Shown: one piece after another, positions 37,713 to 46,974 of the stretch
Numbering within the stretch: the stretch's first letter is position 1
Layout: each line of letters begins with the position of its first letter
Source: Pseudomonas putida
Lineage (GTDB): Bacteria; Pseudomonadota; Gammaproteobacteria; Pseudomonadales; Pseudomonadaceae
DNA length: 64,000 nt
Assembly: GCF_003228315.1 (NCBI RefSeq)
Contig: NZ_CP029693.1
Coordinates: forward strand, 3,709,501 to 3,773,500
Direction: 5' to 3'
The notes under the pieces: generated by a model
What the model saw: only the letters and a program-made list of their open reading frames with translations
The model's database searches: none
Told to the model about the DNA's origin: nothing
Translations under genes and position numbers: made by a program

Positions 37713-38477
37713 ATGTCCCTGCCTACACTGCTGTCCCAACACATCGCCCGCCGCCCGCAACGCATCGCTTTGCTGCAGCACATCGCCGAACAGGGCTCGA
37801 TCACCCGTGCGGCGAAAAGTGCGGGGCTGAGCTACAAGGCCGCCTGGGATGCCATTGATGAGCTGAACAACCTCGCGCAAAAACCGCTGGTGGAACGTAG
37901 CGTCGGTGGCAAGGGCGGAGGCGGCGCCAGGCTGTCCACTGAAGGTGAACGGGTTTTGCGTCTGTATCAAAAGCTGCAGGCGTTGCAGGCCCAGGTGCTG
38001 GAAGCGGCCGAAGATGCCAGCGACCTCGACCTGCTCGGGCGACTGATGCTCAGGACCAGCGCGCGCAATCAGTTGCACGGCACGATTGCCGCCATCGACA
38101 CCCAGGGACACAACGACAGGATTCACCTGGAGCTGGCCGAAGGCCTGAGCATCGATGCGCAAATCACCCACGAGAGTACCCTGCGCCTGGAGCTGCAACC
38201 GGGCGTGCAAGTGGTGGCCCTGATCAAGGCCGGGTGGCTTGAAGTGCTGGCCGTCGGCGACCAGGTAACACCGGGATACAGTTTTCTCGAAGGCACGATC
38301 GAGGAAATTCTCGACGCCGAAAACGGCCCCAGCGAAGTGCGCATCGCCCTGCCCAATGGGCAGACACTCTGCGCCCTGACTGACCCCGAGCACCTGCGAT
38401 CCCGGGGCCTGGGCGTCGGCAAACCGGTGGGCGTCCAGTTCTCGCCATTCAACGTACTGCTCGGCACGCCGCTCTGA
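37713..38477 (+). CDS. ModE-like molybdate-responsive regulator
   Basis: 254 residues. N-terminal LysR-like winged helix (IALLQHIAEQGSITRAAKSAGLSYKAAWDAIDELNN, then GGKGGGGARLSTEGERVL) typical of ModE, then two TOBE/Mop-type segments (SARNQLHGTIAAIDTQG and a second that ends at FNVLLGTPL) that bind molybdate. No modABC transporter is visible in this window, so its target lies elsewhere. ATG at 37713 is chosen because similarity begins there. Confidence 0.87.
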   Translation: MSLPTLLSQHIARRPQRIALLQHIAEQGSITRAAKSAGLSYKAAWDAIDELNNLAQKPLVERSVGGKGGGGARLSTEGERVLRLYQKLQALQAQVLEAAEDASDLDLLGRLMLRTSARNQLHGTIAAIDTQGHNDRIHLELAEGLSIDAQITHESTLRLELQPGVQVVALIKAGWLEVLAVGDQVTPGYSFLEGTIEEILDAENGPSEVRIALPNGQTLCALTDPEHLRSRGLGVGKPVGVQFSPFNVLLGTPL

Positions 38478-38490
38478 CGAAAGGGCCTGC

Positions 38491-38519
38491 CCGTCAAACA
38501 ACTGCAACAAAACCTTCAT
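38491..38519 (+). promoter_or_regulatory. PHO-box-like triple repeat upstream of phoX
   Basis: Three heptamers CCGTCAA, CTGCAAC and CCTTCAT are spaced exactly 11 bases apart, the period of PhoB half-sites (consensus CTGTCAT with AT-rich four-base spacers; here ACAA and AAAA). Each unit matches four or five of seven bases. The site ends 44 bases before the phosphatase ATG. Confidence 0.5.
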
Positions 38520-38562
38520 TGGGCATCTTTAAGGTGACTGCAAAAACCGCAGGGAGCCTGAT

Positions 38563-40458
38563 ATGAGCTTATTGGAAGAACACCAACCCACCGACCTCGA
38601 ACAGATGGTCGGCCTCAGCCGTCGTGGATTCATCAGCGCGGGCGCCCTGTGCGGCGCCGCAATGTTTCTGGGCGGCAACCTGTTGAGCCGCAGCGTGCTC
38701 GCCGCCAATGCTGGCACCAGCACGTTACTGGGCTTCCCCGGCATTCCCGCCGCCACCACCGACAGCATCAGCCTGCCACCGGGCTACAAATCGTCGGTGC
38801 TGATCAGTTGGGGTCAGCCCCTGCACAAGAACGGCCCGGCCTTCGACCCGAGCGGCAATGGCAGCGCCGAGCATCAGGAAGTGCAGTTCGGCGACCACAA
38901 CGACGGCATGAGCCTGTTCCCCTTCCCCGGTGATAAAAACCGGGCGCTGATGGCCATCAACAACGAATACACCAACTACCGCTACCTCTATCCCCACGGC
39001 GGCATGCCGCAATCGGCCGAAGAAGTGCGCAAGGCATTGGCGGCCGAAGGCGTGACGGTGCTCGAAGTCCAGCGCAAAAACGGTCACTGGCAGTTCGTGC
39101 AGGACTCGCGCTACAACCGCCGCATCCACGGCAACTCGCCGATCGCCTTCAGCGGTCCGGCCGCCGGCCACGAGTTGTTGAAGACCAGCGCCGATCCGCA
39201 CGGCAAAAACGTGCTGGGCACCTTCCAGAATTGCGCCAACGGCAAGACCCCCTGGGGCACCTACCTGACCTGCGAAGAGAACTTCACTGACTGCTTCGGC
39301 AGCACCAACGCCGAGCAGAAGTTCGACGCCGCGCAAAAGCGCTACGGTGCCGTGGCCACCAGTAAAGAAATCAACTGGCACCAGCACGATGCGCGCTTCG
39401 ATCTGGCAACCAACCCCAACGAATTCAATCGCCACGGCTGGGTGGTCGAGATCGATCCGTTCGATCCGCAATCGACTCCGGTCAAGCGTACGGCGCTGGG
39501 TCGCTTCAAACACGAAAACGCTGCCATCACGCAAACCAGCGACGGCCATGCCGTGGTGTACATGGGCGACGATGAGCGCGGCGAGTTCATCTACAAATTC
39601 GTCAGCCGCGACAAGATCAACCACCAGAACCCCAAGGCCAACCGCGACCTGCTGGACCACGGCACCCTGTACGTGGCGCGCTTCGACGCGGGCGACGGCA
39701 ATGCCGATCATCCCAAGGGCCAGGGTGAATGGATCGAACTGACCCACGGCAAAAACGGCATCGACGCCAGCAGCGGTTTCGCTGACCAGGCCCAGGTGCT
39801 GATTCATGCGCGCCTGGCGGCCAGTGTGGTAAAGGCCACGCGCATGGACCGCCCGGAATGGATCGTGGTCAGCCCCAAGGATGGCCAGGTCTATTGCACC
39901 CTGACCAACAACGCCAAGCGTGGCGAAGAGGGGCAACCGGTGGGCGGGCCGAACCCGCGGGAAAAAAACGTCTACGGACAAATCCTGCGCTGGCGCACCG
40001 ACCGCGACGACCACTCGTCCCACACCTTTGCCTGGGACCTATTCGTGGTCGCCGGCAACCCGAATGTGCATGCCGGCACGCCGAAGGGCGGCTCGTCGAA
40101 CGTCACCGCGCAGAACATGTTCAACAGCCCCGATGGCCTGGCCTTCGATGAGGCCGGACGGCTGTGGATCCAGACTGACGGCGATGTCAGCAATGCCGGT
40201 GATTTCGCCGGCATGGGCAACAACCAGATGCTTTGCGCTGACCCGGTGAGCGGTGAAATTCGCCGATTTATGGTCGGGCCGATTGGTTGTGAAGTAACAG
40301 GGATCAGTTTTGCGCCGGACCACAAAACGATGTTCGTCGGGATTCAACATCCGGGCGAACTCGGCGGCTCGACCTTTCCCGAGCACCTGCCCAATGGCAA
40401 GCCGCGGTCTTCGGTGATCGTGATCACCCGTGAAGATGGCGGGATCATCGGCGCCTGA
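38563..40458 (+). CDS. phoX: PhoX-family alkaline phosphatase, Tat-exported
   Basis: 631 residues. A twin-arginine signal LSRRGFISAGALCGAAMFLGG is at residues 18-38. The mature domain shows PhoX features: NNEYTNYRYLYP, NCANGKTPWGTYLTCEENF and DDERGEFIYKFVS, which supply calcium/iron ligands. It releases phosphate from organic esters in the periplasm or outside. AGGGAG lies upstream of the ATG. A PHO-box-like site in the leader fits phosphate control. Confidence 0.92.
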   Translation: MSLLEEHQPTDLEQMVGLSRRGFISAGALCGAAMFLGGNLLSRSVLAANAGTSTLLGFPGIPAATTDSISLPPGYKSSVLISWGQPLHKNGPAFDPSGNGSAEHQEVQFGDHNDGMSLFPFPGDKNRALMAINNEYTNYRYLYPHGGMPQSAEEVRKALAAEGVTVLEVQRKNGHWQFVQDSRYNRRIHGNSPIAFSGPAAGHELLKTSADPHGKNVLGTFQNCANGKTPWGTYLTCEENFTDCFGSTNAEQKFDAAQKRYGAVATSKEINWHQHDARFDLATNPNEFNRHGWVVEIDPFDPQSTPVKRTALGRFKHENAAITQTSDGHAVVYMGDDERGEFIYKFVSRDKINHQNPKANRDLLDHGTLYVARFDAGDGNADHPKGQGEWIELTHGKNGIDASSGFADQAQVLIHARLAASVVKATRMDRPEWIVVSPKDGQVYCTLTNNAKRGEEGQPVGGPNPREKNVYGQILRWRTDRDDHSSHTFAWDLFVVAGNPNVHAGTPKGGSSNVTAQNMFNSPDGLAFDEAGRLWIQTDGDVSNAGDFAGMGNNQMLCADPVSGEIRRFMVGPIGCEVTGISFAPDHKTMFVGIQHPGELGGSTFPEHLPNGKPRSSVIVITREDGGIIGA

Positions 40459-40463
40459 TCGGC

Positions 40464-40540
40464 CCTCATCGCGGGCAAGCCTTGCTCCTACAGTTCGTGT
40501 GCGACGCCCTGTAGGAGCAAAGCTTGCTCGCGATGGCGCC
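40464..40540. repeat. REP pair, GGGCAAGCCTTGCTCC subtype
   Basis: CCTCATCGCGGGCAAGCCTT and an inverted copy downstream of phoX. This GCGGGCAAGC subtype dominates from here to about 51460, whereas the GCGAGC subtype is seen on both flanks. Confidence 0.9.
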
Positions 40541-40640
40541 ATCCTGCACACCACACCTCTCAAGCCCAAACACTAAAGACAGCCCTTCTGCGCTACCATG
40601 CCTGGCCGGACGCAGCAGCCTGCTGCGCGCAGGAGTCAGC

Positions 40641-41615
40641 ATGGCCCACCCGTTTGAAACCCTCACCCCAGACCTCGTGCTCGATGCCGTCGAAAGCATC
40701 GGCTTCTTGAGTGACGCGCGCATTCTGGCGCTCAACAGCTACGAAAACCGCGTTTATCAAGTCGGCATCGAAGACTCCGAGCCACTGATCGCCAAGTTCT
40801 ACCGCCCACAGCGCTGGACCAACGAAGCGATCCTCGAAGAACACCAGTTCACCTTCGAACTCGCCGAGGTCGAGGTGCCGGTGGTGGCGCCGCTGATCCA
40901 CAACGGTGAAACCCTGCACGAACACAACGGCTTCCGTTTCACCCTGTTCCCCCGTCGCGGCGGTCGCGCGCCGGAGCCGGGCAATCTCGATCAGTTGTAC
41001 CGCCTGGGGCAACTGCTGGGTCGCCTGCATGCGGTCGGTGCAACCAAACCCTTCGAGCACCGCGAAGCGCTGGCGGTGAAAAACTTCGGCCATGATTCAC
41101 TGGCGACCCTGCTCGAAGGCGATTTCATTCCCCGCAGCCTGCTGCCGGCCTACGAGTCCGTGGCCCGGGATCTGCTCAAGCGCGTGGAAGATGCCTACAA
41201 CGACACGCCCCACCAGAACATCCGCATGCACGGCGATTGCCACCCCGGCAACATGATGTGCCGCGATGAAATGTTCCACATCGTCGACCTCGACGACTGC
41301 CGCATGGGCCCGGCGGTGCAGGACATCTGGATGATGCTGGCCGGCAATCGCCAGGACTGCCTGGGACAGTTGTCGGAACTGATGGATGGCTACAACGAGT
41401 TCCATGACTTCGACCCGCGGGAACTGGCCCTGATCGAACCCTTGCGCGCCTTGCGCCTGATGCACTACAGCGCCTGGCTCGCCCGCCGCTGGGACGATCC
41501 GGCGTTCCCGCGCAGTTTCCCGTGGTTCGGCACGGAGCGGTATTGGGGCGACCAGGTGCTGGCATTGCGCGAGCAATTGGCGGCGCTCAACGAAGAACCA
41601 CTTAAACTCTTCTGA
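40641..41615 (+). CDS. srkA: SrkA/RdoA-like stress response kinase
   Basis: 324 residues of the YihE/RdoA protein-kinase-like family. The catalytic region reads MHGDCHPGNMMC and the metal aspartate lies in FHIVDLDDC. E. coli SrkA phosphorylates Ser/Thr and counters death pathways after envelope stress. ATG at 40641 has AGGAG five bases upstream. Confidence 0.93.
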   Translation: MAHPFETLTPDLVLDAVESIGFLSDARILALNSYENRVYQVGIEDSEPLIAKFYRPQRWTNEAILEEHQFTFELAEVEVPVVAPLIHNGETLHEHNGFRFTLFPRRGGRAPEPGNLDQLYRLGQLLGRLHAVGATKPFEHREALAVKNFGHDSLATLLEGDFIPRSLLPAYESVARDLLKRVEDAYNDTPHQNIRMHGDCHPGNMMCRDEMFHIVDLDDCRMGPAVQDIWMMLAGNRQDCLGQLSELMDGYNEFHDFDPRELALIEPLRALRLMHYSAWLARRWDDPAFPRSFPWFGTERYWGDQVLALREQLAALNEEPLKLF

Positions 41616-41627
41616 ATACCGCAGTAC

Positions 41628-41697
41628 CTGTAGGAGCAAGGCTTGCCCGCGATGGCGATCTTAAGGACGCCATCGCGGGCAAGCCTTGCTCCTACAG
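41628..41697. repeat. REP pair
   Basis: CCTGTAGGAGCAAGGCTTGC and its inverted copy between srkA and rarD. Confidence 0.9.
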
Positions 41698-41774
41698 AAA
41701 AGCGACACAGCAGCACATCGTAGAAAATCTCCTTACAATCCCTTCTTTGTTAGCTGCCTAAGCAAGGACTCTGC

Positions 41775-42662
41775 ATGCAAGCTGCCAACCCGCGTCTCGG
41801 GTACATACTGGGCCTGACCGCCTACATCATCTGGGGACTTTTCCCACTCTATTTCAAAGCCATCGCCAGCGTGCCCGCCGTGGAAATCATCATCCATCGC
41901 GTGCTGTGGTCGGCGCTGTTCGGTGCCTTGCTGTTGCTGGTCTGGAAGCACCCGGGCTGGTGGCGTGAGTTGCGCGAGAACCCGCGTCGCCTGGCGATCC
42001 TCGCGCTGAGCGGCACCCTGATCGCAGCCAACTGGCTGACCTATGTCTGGTCGGTGAACAACGGGCGCATGCTCGAAGCCAGCCTCGGCTACTACATCAA
42101 CCCGCTGGTGAACGTGCTGCTGGGCATGTTGATTCTCGGCGAGCGGCTGCGGCGCATGCAGTGGATTGCAGTGGGGCTGGCGGCCGCAGGCGTGGCGCAG
42201 CAGGTCTGGCAGGTCGGCAGTCTGCCGTGGGTGTCGCTGATTCTGGCACTGAGCTTCGGTTTCTACGGACTGATCCGCAAGCAGGCACCGGTCAAGGCCT
42301 TGCCGGGTCTGGTGGTGGAAACCTGGATGCTGGTGCCCATCGCCCTGGCGTGGTTGCTGTTCAATCCGACGGCCCACAGCGCTCAGGCCGAGTTCTGGAC
42401 CACCTCCGAAGCCTGGTGGCTGGTGGCTGCGGGGCCGGTCACGCTGGTGCCGCTGGTGTGTTTCAACGCTGCCGCGCGGCACCTGCCCTACACCACCCTG
42501 GGCTTCCTTCAGTACCTGGCGCCGACACTGGTGTTGCTGCAAGCCGTGCTGCTGTTTGGTGAACACTTGTCGTCCAGCACCCTGGTGGCGTTCATGTTCA
42601 TCTGGGCGGGCCTGGCGGTTTACAGCATCGATGCGTGGATAAGTCTGCGCAGCCGCAACTGA
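41775..42662 (+). CDS. rarD: RarD-type EamA permease
   Basis: 295 residues with ten predicted transmembrane helices and the RarD beginning GYILGLTAYIIWGLFPLYFKAI. RarD belongs to the drug/metabolite transporter superfamily; substrate is unknown though chloramphenicol sensitivity was the original phenotype. AAGGACT precedes the ATG. Confidence 0.94.
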   Translation: MQAANPRLGYILGLTAYIIWGLFPLYFKAIASVPAVEIIIHRVLWSALFGALLLLVWKHPGWWRELRENPRRLAILALSGTLIAANWLTYVWSVNNGRMLEASLGYYINPLVNVLLGMLILGERLRRMQWIAVGLAAAGVAQQVWQVGSLPWVSLILALSFGFYGLIRKQAPVKALPGLVVETWMLVPIALAWLLFNPTAHSAQAEFWTTSEAWWLVAAGPVTLVPLVCFNAAARHLPYTTLGFLQYLAPTLVLLQAVLLFGEHLSSSTLVAFMFIWAGLAVYSIDAWISLRSRN

Positions 42663-42878
42663 TCAAAAAACGCACAACCATCTACAGGCCACGGTCCACG
42701 TGGCCTGCAACGTTCCTTCCCAAGGTTATCCACAGCGTGATCCCCGGCGTTTGTGCGCAAGTCACTGAATGTTGGCGTTTTTTTGATCAACTTGCGCCAA
42801 GCCACGGTTGGCGTGGCCTGGCGGGCAGTCTCTACAGGTTATCCACAGGCGGGTGCACGTTAAAACTGGATAACCCGA
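42663..42878. promoter_or_regulatory. Intergenic element with two DnaA boxes in a duplicated 51-base unit
   Basis: Two units of equal length, 42685-42735 and 42798-42848, each start with a CCACG-N5-CGTGG hairpin (extended to CAGGCCACG / CGTGGCCTG in the first) and end in GGTTATCCACAG, which contains the consensus DnaA box TTATCCACA (42726-42734, 42839-42847). Thirty-five of 51 bases agree, mostly at the ends. TGATCAA precedes both units, and TGATCAAAAAACGC (42660-42673) is mirrored by GCGTTTTTTTGATCA (42775-42789). A further GGTTATCCAG lies on the minus strand at about 42866-42875, entering the gcvR 3' end. Confidence 0.75.
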
Positions 42879-43397
42879 TCAGGGTTCACTGCGCAGTACC
42901 AGCTCCACCATCAGGTCGTCGGCCAGGGTTTCCAGGCGCGATTGCAGCACGTCCAGGGACAGCGTCAGCGGCACCGCGAGAATCGCTTCGGCGTGAAACA
43001 ACGGCTCGCTGCTCATCGGCGCGGGCCGCACTTCGGTCACCAGCCGCTCCAGATTGACCCCCTGCTCACTCAACAGCCGAGTGATGTCGCGCACGATCCC
43101 CGGCCGGTCATTGCCCACCAGTTCCATGGCAATCGGTTTCCAGGTGCAGGACTGTTCGATACTGCTTTCAGCGATCAACACGCGAATGCCATGGGCCGAC
43201 AGCCCCTGCAGGGCATCCACCAGCGAATCGTAGGCCTCGGCCGGAACCCCCACCCGAAGTATCCCGGCAAATTGCCCGGCCATGCGCGACATCCGGCTTT
43301 CCAGCCAGTTACCGCCCTGCTCGGCGATGCATTGGGCAATGCGCTCAACCTGCCCGGGCTTGTCCGGGGCGAAAACCGTGAGTACGAGGTGATCCAT
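42879..43397 (-). CDS. gcvR: GcvR-like ACT-domain protein
   Basis: 172 residues with two ACT domains: MDHLVLTVFAPDKPGQVERIAQCIAEQGGNW and MELVGNDRPGIVRDITRLLSEQGVNLERL. This is the layout of GcvR, which in E. coli represses glycine cleavage genes by binding GcvA. No gcvA or gcvTHP genes are seen here. Convergent with rarD. Confidence 0.87.
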   Translation of the reverse strand: MDHLVLTVFAPDKPGQVERIAQCIAEQGGNWLESRMSRMAGQFAGILRVGVPAEAYDSLVDALQGLSAHGIRVLIAESSIEQSCTWKPIAMELVGNDRPGIVRDITRLLSEQGVNLERLVTEVRPAPMSSEPLFHAEAILAVPLTLSLDVLQSRLETLADDLMVELVLRSEP

Positions 43398-43479
43398 GGC
43401 GCAGCCCTCTGGTCGTGTCTTTTGTTATGGAAAACAAAGTATAGGCAAGGGCCGATTCTGTGTTAGCAGGTCCGACGTC

Positions 43480-43545
43480 TTCGCGGGCAAGCCTTGCTCC
43501 TACAGGACTCACGCAGGCCTGTAGGAGCAAGGCTTGCCCGCGATT
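43480..43545. repeat. REP pair
   Basis: TTCGCGGGCAAGCCTTGCTCC and GGAGCAAGGCTTGCCCGCGA upstream of glcB. Confidence 0.9.
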
Positions 43546-43942
43546 GAAGCACCGCAGATCTCTCCGTCGATCACAAATCGTGTACAACTTTGAGAATTAA
43601 CTGGAACAATCAACCAGTTTTTTGAGAACATCCAGCCCCGCGCCGTGACCGCAATGCGTCACAGGGTCGCAGAACGACGTAATTAGTCTAATTTTCACAA
43701 CCGCAATTCATCATGTAGTATGCCCTGGCGCGCACTACATAACGTTGGATCGATGTCTGCCGCAGGCACGTTCGCAACCCTGAAAGCCCTGTCAGCAAGG
43801 CCCCAAGCCGTTGATTGGTCCCAACCCAGCCGCCAGAAAATGGCATGTACTGGTAGACGGGTTTGTGGTTTAAATGGCCGAAGGCTTCATTGTTAAATTG
43901 AAGAGCTGAAAAGCGAAATAGCTGAGCAGAGTGAGGCAAGCA
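43546..43942 (+). promoter_or_regulatory. Long leader of malate synthase G with palindrome
   Basis: About 400 bases without a gene. It contains the perfect palindrome AATTAG-T-CTAATT (43681-43693) and an inverted AACTGG / CCAGTT (43599-43619). AT-rich sequence around 43680-43720 is the likely promoter. GAGG stands seven bases before the glcB ATG. Confidence 0.5.
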
Positions 43943-46120
43943 ATGACTGAACACGTTCAAGTCGGTGGCCTGCAGGTCGCCAAAGTCCTGTTCGACTTCG
44001 TGAACAACGAAGCCATTCCCGGAACCGGCCTCACCGCCGACCAGTTCTGGGCCGGTGCCGACAAGGTCATCCATGACCTGGCGCCGAAGAACAAAGCCCT
44101 ACTCGCCAAACGCGATGATTTCCAGGCTCGTATCGACGGCTGGCACCAGTCCCGTGCCGGTCAACCACACGACGCCGTGGCTTATAAAGCCTTCCTGCAA
44201 GACATCGGTTATCTGCTGCCAGAAGCGGCGGATTTCCAGGCTACGACGCAAAACGTCGATGAAGAAATCGCCCGCATGGCCGGCCCACAACTGGTGGTCC
44301 CGGTGATGAACGCCCGCTTCGCGCTCAATGCTTCGAACGCCCGCTGGGGTTCGCTGTACGACGCGCTCTACGGCACCGACGCCATCAGCGAAGCTGACGG
44401 CGCGGAAAAAGGCAAAGGCTACAACAAGGTTCGCGGCGACAAGGTCATCGCCTTCGCCCGCGCCTTCCTCGACGAAGCCGCGCCACTGGCCGCCGGCTCC
44501 CACGTCGACTCCACCCGCTACTCCATCGTCGCCGGCAAACTGGTGGTCGCCCTTAAAGGTGGCAGCAACACCGGCCTGCGCAACGACGCGCAACTGATCG
44601 GCTTCCAGGGCGAGGCTTCAGCTCCGACCGCGATCCTGCTGAAAAACAACGGCCTGCATTTCGAAATCCAGATCGATGCCAGCACCCCGGTCGGCCAGAC
44701 CGACGCCGCTGGCGTCAAAGACATCCTGATGGAAGCCGCGCTGACCACCATCATGGACTGCGAAGACTCCGTCGCCGCCGTCGATGCCGATGACAAGGTG
44801 GTGATCTACCGCAACTGGCTCGGCCTGATGAAGGGCGACCTGTCGGAAGAAGTCGCCAAGGGCGGCAAGACCTTCACCCGTACCATGAACGCCGACCGCT
44901 CCTACACCGCGGTCGATGGCAGTGAAGTGAAGCTGCACGGTCGCTCGCTGCTGTTCGTGCGCAACGTGGGTCACCTGATGACCATCGACGCGATCCTCGA
45001 CAAGGACGGCAACGAAGTGCCGGAAGGCATCCTCGACGGCCTGGTGACTGTTCTGGCGGCGATGCACAACCTGAACGGCAACACCTCGCGCAAAAACACC
45101 CGCACCGGCTCGGTCTACATCGTTAAACCGAAAATGCACGGCCCTGAAGAAGCGGCGTTCACCAACGAGCTGTTCGGGCGCATCGAAGATGTGCTGGGCC
45201 TGGCGCGCAACACCCTCAAGGTCGGGATCATGGACGAGGAGCGCCGTACCACGGTCAACCTCAAGGCCTGCATCAAGGCGGCGAGCGAGCGCGTGGTGTT
45301 CATCAACACCGGTTTCCTCGACCGCACGGGCGACGAAATCCACACCTCCATGGAAGCCGGCCCGATGGTGCGCAAGGCCGACATGAAGGCGGAGAAATGG
45401 ATCGGCGCCTACGAGAACTCCAACGTCGATATCGGTTTGAGCACCGGCCTGCAAGGTCGTGCGCAGATCGGTAAAGGCATGTGGGCGATGCCCGACCTGA
45501 TGGCGGCGATGCTCGAACAGAAAATCGCTCACCCACTGGCCGGCGCCAACACCGCCTGGGTTCCTTCGCCAACCGCCGCCGCGCTGCACGCGTTGCACTA
45601 CCACAAGGTCGACGTGTACGCCCGTCAGGCCGAACTGGCCAAGCGTGCTCACGCCTCGGTGGATGACATCCTGACCATCCCGCTGGCGGTCAACCCGCAG
45701 TGGACCGCCGAGCAGATCAAGAACGAACTGGACAACAACAGCCAGGGCATTCTCGGTTATGTCGTGCGCTGGATCGATCAGGGTGTCGGCTGCTCGAAAG
45801 TGCCGGACATCAACGACGTCGGCCTGATGGAAGACCGTGCCACGCTGCGTATCTCCAGCCAGCACATCGCCAACTGGTTGCGTCACGGCATCGTCACCGA
45901 AGCTCAGGTGATGGAAAGCCTCAAGCGCATGGCGCCGGTGGTTGACCGTCAGAACGCCAACGACCCGCTGTACCGCCCACTGGCACCGAACTTCGACAGC
46001 AACATCGCCTTCCAGGCGGCGGTTGAATTGGTAGTCGAAGGCACCAAGCAGCCGAACGGCTACACCGAGCCGGTCCTGCACCGTCGTCGTCGCGAGTTCA
46101 AGGCTGCCAACGGCCTGTAA
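43943..46120 (+). CDS. glcB: Malate synthase G
   Basis: 725 residues, exactly the usual length of isoform G. Active-site region [18 protein letters not shown] and the later segment [27 protein letters not shown] are as in the family. It condenses glyoxylate and acetyl-CoA to malate, second step of the glyoxylate shunt. ATG at 43943 with GAGG upstream fits the family start better than the ATG 12 bases earlier. Followed by a strong terminator. Confidence 0.97.
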   Translation: MTEHVQVGGLQVAKVLFDFVNNEAIPGTGLTADQFWAGADKVIHDLAPKNKALLAKRDDFQARIDGWHQSRAGQPHDAVAYKAFLQDIGYLLPEAADFQATTQNVDEEIARMAGPQLVVPVMNARFALNASNARWGSLYDALYGTDAISEADGAEKGKGYNKVRGDKVIAFARAFLDEAAPLAAGSHVDSTRYSIVAGKLVVALKGGSNTGLRNDAQLIGFQGEASAPTAILLKNNGLHFEIQIDASTPVGQTDAAGVKDILMEAALTTIMDCEDSVAAVDADDKVVIYRNWLGLMKGDLSEEVAKGGKTFTRTMNADRSYTAVDGSEVKLHGRSLLFVRNVGHLMTIDAILDKDGNEVPEGILDGLVTVLAAMHNLNGNTSRKNTRTGSVYIVKPKMHGPEEAAFTNELFGRIEDVLGLARNTLKVGIMDEERRTTVNLKACIKAASERVVFINTGFLDRTGDEIHTSMEAGPMVRKADMKAEKWIGAYENSNVDIGLSTGLQGRAQIGKGMWAMPDLMAAMLEQKIAHPLAGANTAWVPSPTAAALHALHYHKVDVYARQAELAKRAHASVDDILTIPLAVNPQWTAEQIKNELDNNSQGILGYVVRWIDQGVGCSKVPDINDVGLMEDRATLRISSQHIANWLRHGIVTEAQVMESLKRMAPVVDRQNANDPLYRPLAPNFDSNIAFQAAVELVVEGTKQPNGYTEPVLHRRRREFKAANGL

Positions 46121-46142
46121 CCGAGCGTCGATGCCGGACATG

Positions 46143-46175
46143 AAAAAGCCCTGATCTTTCGATCAGGGCTTTTTT
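46143..46175 (+). terminator. Terminator of glcB
   Basis: Fourteen-base stem AAAAAGCCCTGATC / GATCAGGGCTTTTT, loop TTTC, flanked by A and T runs. Confidence 0.95.
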
Positions 46176-46183
46176 ATAAGATC

Positions 46184-46260
46184 AAAAGATCGCAGCCTTC
46201 GGCAGCTCCTACAGGGTGATCGCATTCCCTTGTAGGAGCTGCCGAAGGCTGCGATCTTTT
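46184..46260. repeat. Inverted repeat, GCAGCCTTCGGCAGC class
   Basis: Arms AAAAGATCGCAGCCTTCGGC... and the exact complement, about 30 bases each around a short spacer. This is a third intergenic repeat class in the window, common in Pseudomonas genomes as I recall. Confidence 0.88.
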
Positions 46261-46267
46261 CGGCTAT

Positions 46268-46714
46268 TCACAAATCCATCCCCAACTCATGCTTGACCAA
46301 TCCCAGCAACTTGCCGGTATCGATCGGCTTGAGCAGAAAGTCCACCACGCTCAAATGCATCGCCGCGATGGCGTCTTTCACGTCGGCGTCACCCGAGACA
46401 ATGATGAACGGCATCGCCGCCCGCACCGACTCGCGCACCTGGCGGATCAGGTCGAGGCCATCGACATTACCCATCCGCAGGTCGGTAATCACCAGCCCGA
46501 TCGAAGGTTTCTCTTCCAACATCTTGAGTGCGGTCTCGCCGCTGGCCGCGGTCATGCAGCGTATGCCATCCAGGGCGAGGATCTCGGACAGTAACTCTCG
46601 GGCATCCTTGTCGTCGTCTACGATCAGCACCCGCTGCGGCGGCAGGTCGGGTTCCAGCATGACGGCACTCAGCGCTTCGCGCTCGGCGTCACTCAAAATA
46701 TCGTGGTCGGACAT
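46268..46714 (-). CDS. Single-domain response regulator
   Basis: 148 residues. After a ~35-residue acidic N-terminal stretch comes a receiver domain with acidic pocket VLIVDDDKDA, phosphoacceptor in LVITDLRMGN, conserved Ser in FIIVSGDAD and Lys in DFLLKPIDT. There is no output domain, so it must act on a partner protein. It is divergent from the CBS-nucleotidyltransferase gene and no histidine kinase is adjacent. Confidence 0.92.
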   Translation of the reverse strand: MSDHDILSDAEREALSAVMLEPDLPPQRVLIVDDDKDARELLSEILALDGIRCMTAASGETALKMLEEKPSIGLVITDLRMGNVDGLDLIRQVRESVRAAMPFIIVSGDADVKDAIAAMHLSVVDFLLKPIDTGKLLGLVKHELGMDL

Positions 46715-46974
46715 GGCGTTCTCTACATGTTCAATTCGTTTCCTTAGCACAGTGGTGAGACATCACTAAGCAGACCTTCAATGTGCGCTTCGTCGGATAA
46801 TTTTCCAATAGCCGGGCTGAGCGAAATTTCCTGCGTTTGAGTAGGGTTCTTCCGACATTCCACCACACACATTGCCTACCTAGACTTACGTCCAATGGGC
46901 ACCCTGAGCGCAGGGGCCGACCATGGGTGAGTCATCCGACAACAACAACTCCAAAAAAGACTGCGGTAATGGTT

